From assembly GCA_029938505.1 (NCBI GenBank), contig JAOZUV010000174.1:1-5227 (forward strand): a stretch of DNA of 5,227 nucleotides, written 5' to 3'. Shown piece after piece: positions 5,059 through 5,227 of this stretch (within the stretch, counting starts at the first letter, position 1; each line of letters opens with the position of its first letter). The notes below the pieces were generated by a model. It was given only the letters and a program-made list of their open reading frames with translations, had not been told where the DNA came from and ran no database searches. A program made the translations under genes and the position numbers. This stretch comes from Bacteroidales bacterium. Lineage in GTDB: Bacteria; Bacteroidota; Bacteroidia; Bacteroidales; GCA-2711565.

Positions 5059-5227
5059 TCATAATTTTAATTTAGATCCACAATGGTGACAATAATTTGA
5101 ATTTTCCGATGACAATATAACTTCACACTCAGGACATTGTTTTTGTTTTTCATCATTCCTAGCCTTCACCATTTCGCTGGTCACTATTCCGGTAGGTACG
5201 GCAATAATGGCATAACCTATAATCATC
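5059..5227 (-). CDS. Voltage-gated potassium channel / ion transporter, C-terminal part with zinc ribbon (gene begins beyond the window)
   Basis: The minus strand is open from the right edge to a TGA at 5059-5061 and encodes the last 55 residues of a protein. It begins MIIGYAIIAVPTGIVTSEMV, which matches the end of the S6 pore-lining helix of bacterial six-helix potassium channels, where the filter lies just before and the AVPTGIVT turn marks the inner gate. A charged linker (KARNDEKQKQ, 21-30) leads to a small zinc ribbon with C31-P-E-C34 and C46-H-H-C49-G, then the end SKLKL. I recall related Bacteroidota ion transporters ending in the same way. The ribbon would lie in the cytoplasm, in place of a large ligand-binding domain, and probably binds zinc for assembly or gating. 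The selectivity filter and voltage sensor are outside the window, so ion choice is inferred. The gene reads toward the acetyltransferase gene but is separated by 141 bases and a possible terminator. Confidence 0.75.
   Translation of the reverse strand, partial: MIIGYAIIAVPTGIVTSEMVKARNDEKQKQCPECEVILSSENSNYCHHCGSKLKL

Overview
The window looks like ordinary chromosome of a member of the Bacteroidota. The DNA is AT-rich, most starts lack a strong Shine-Dalgarno, and the glutamine synthetase tail and the zinc-ribbon potassium channel tail read like Bacteroidota versions of those families. Order and genus cannot be fixed from the sequence. Seven protein genes are present, two of them cut by the window edges. 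I found no RNA gene, CRISPR array, phage gene or transposase.

Left part (1-2060): the C-terminal 112 residues of a glutamine synthetase (+) meet, with no spacer, the end of a membrane protein of the lysylphosphatidylglycerol synthase TM / flippase-like family (-). A 255-base divergent region separates that gene from a small heat shock protein gene (+). This region holds a candidate sigma-54 promoter, a spaced 9-base direct repeat upstream of it, and a clear Shine-Dalgarno for the heat shock gene. A strong hairpin with T tracts on both sides closes the heat shock gene and also faces the end of the opposing sugar operon.

Right part (2118-5227, all minus strand, transcribed right to left): the tail of a voltage-gated potassium channel with a C-terminal zinc ribbon, then a WbpD/WlbB-like sugar N-acetyltransferase, then galE (UDP-glucose 4-epimerase), then rfbB (dTDP-glucose 4,6-dehydratase). 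The last three make or modify nucleotide sugars for surface polysaccharide. galE and rfbB are tightly coupled (13 bases apart). The acetyltransferase is separated from galE by 117 bases that hold a small palindromic, MITE-like repeat. The other enzymes of the dTDP-deoxysugar and diacetamido-uronate pathways are not in the window.

I see no convincing undescribed multi-gene system. The points most worth a second look are the heat shock promoter region, the MITE-like element with apparent 9-base flanking repeats, the valine at the substrate-gating position of GalE, and the zinc ribbon on the channel tail.
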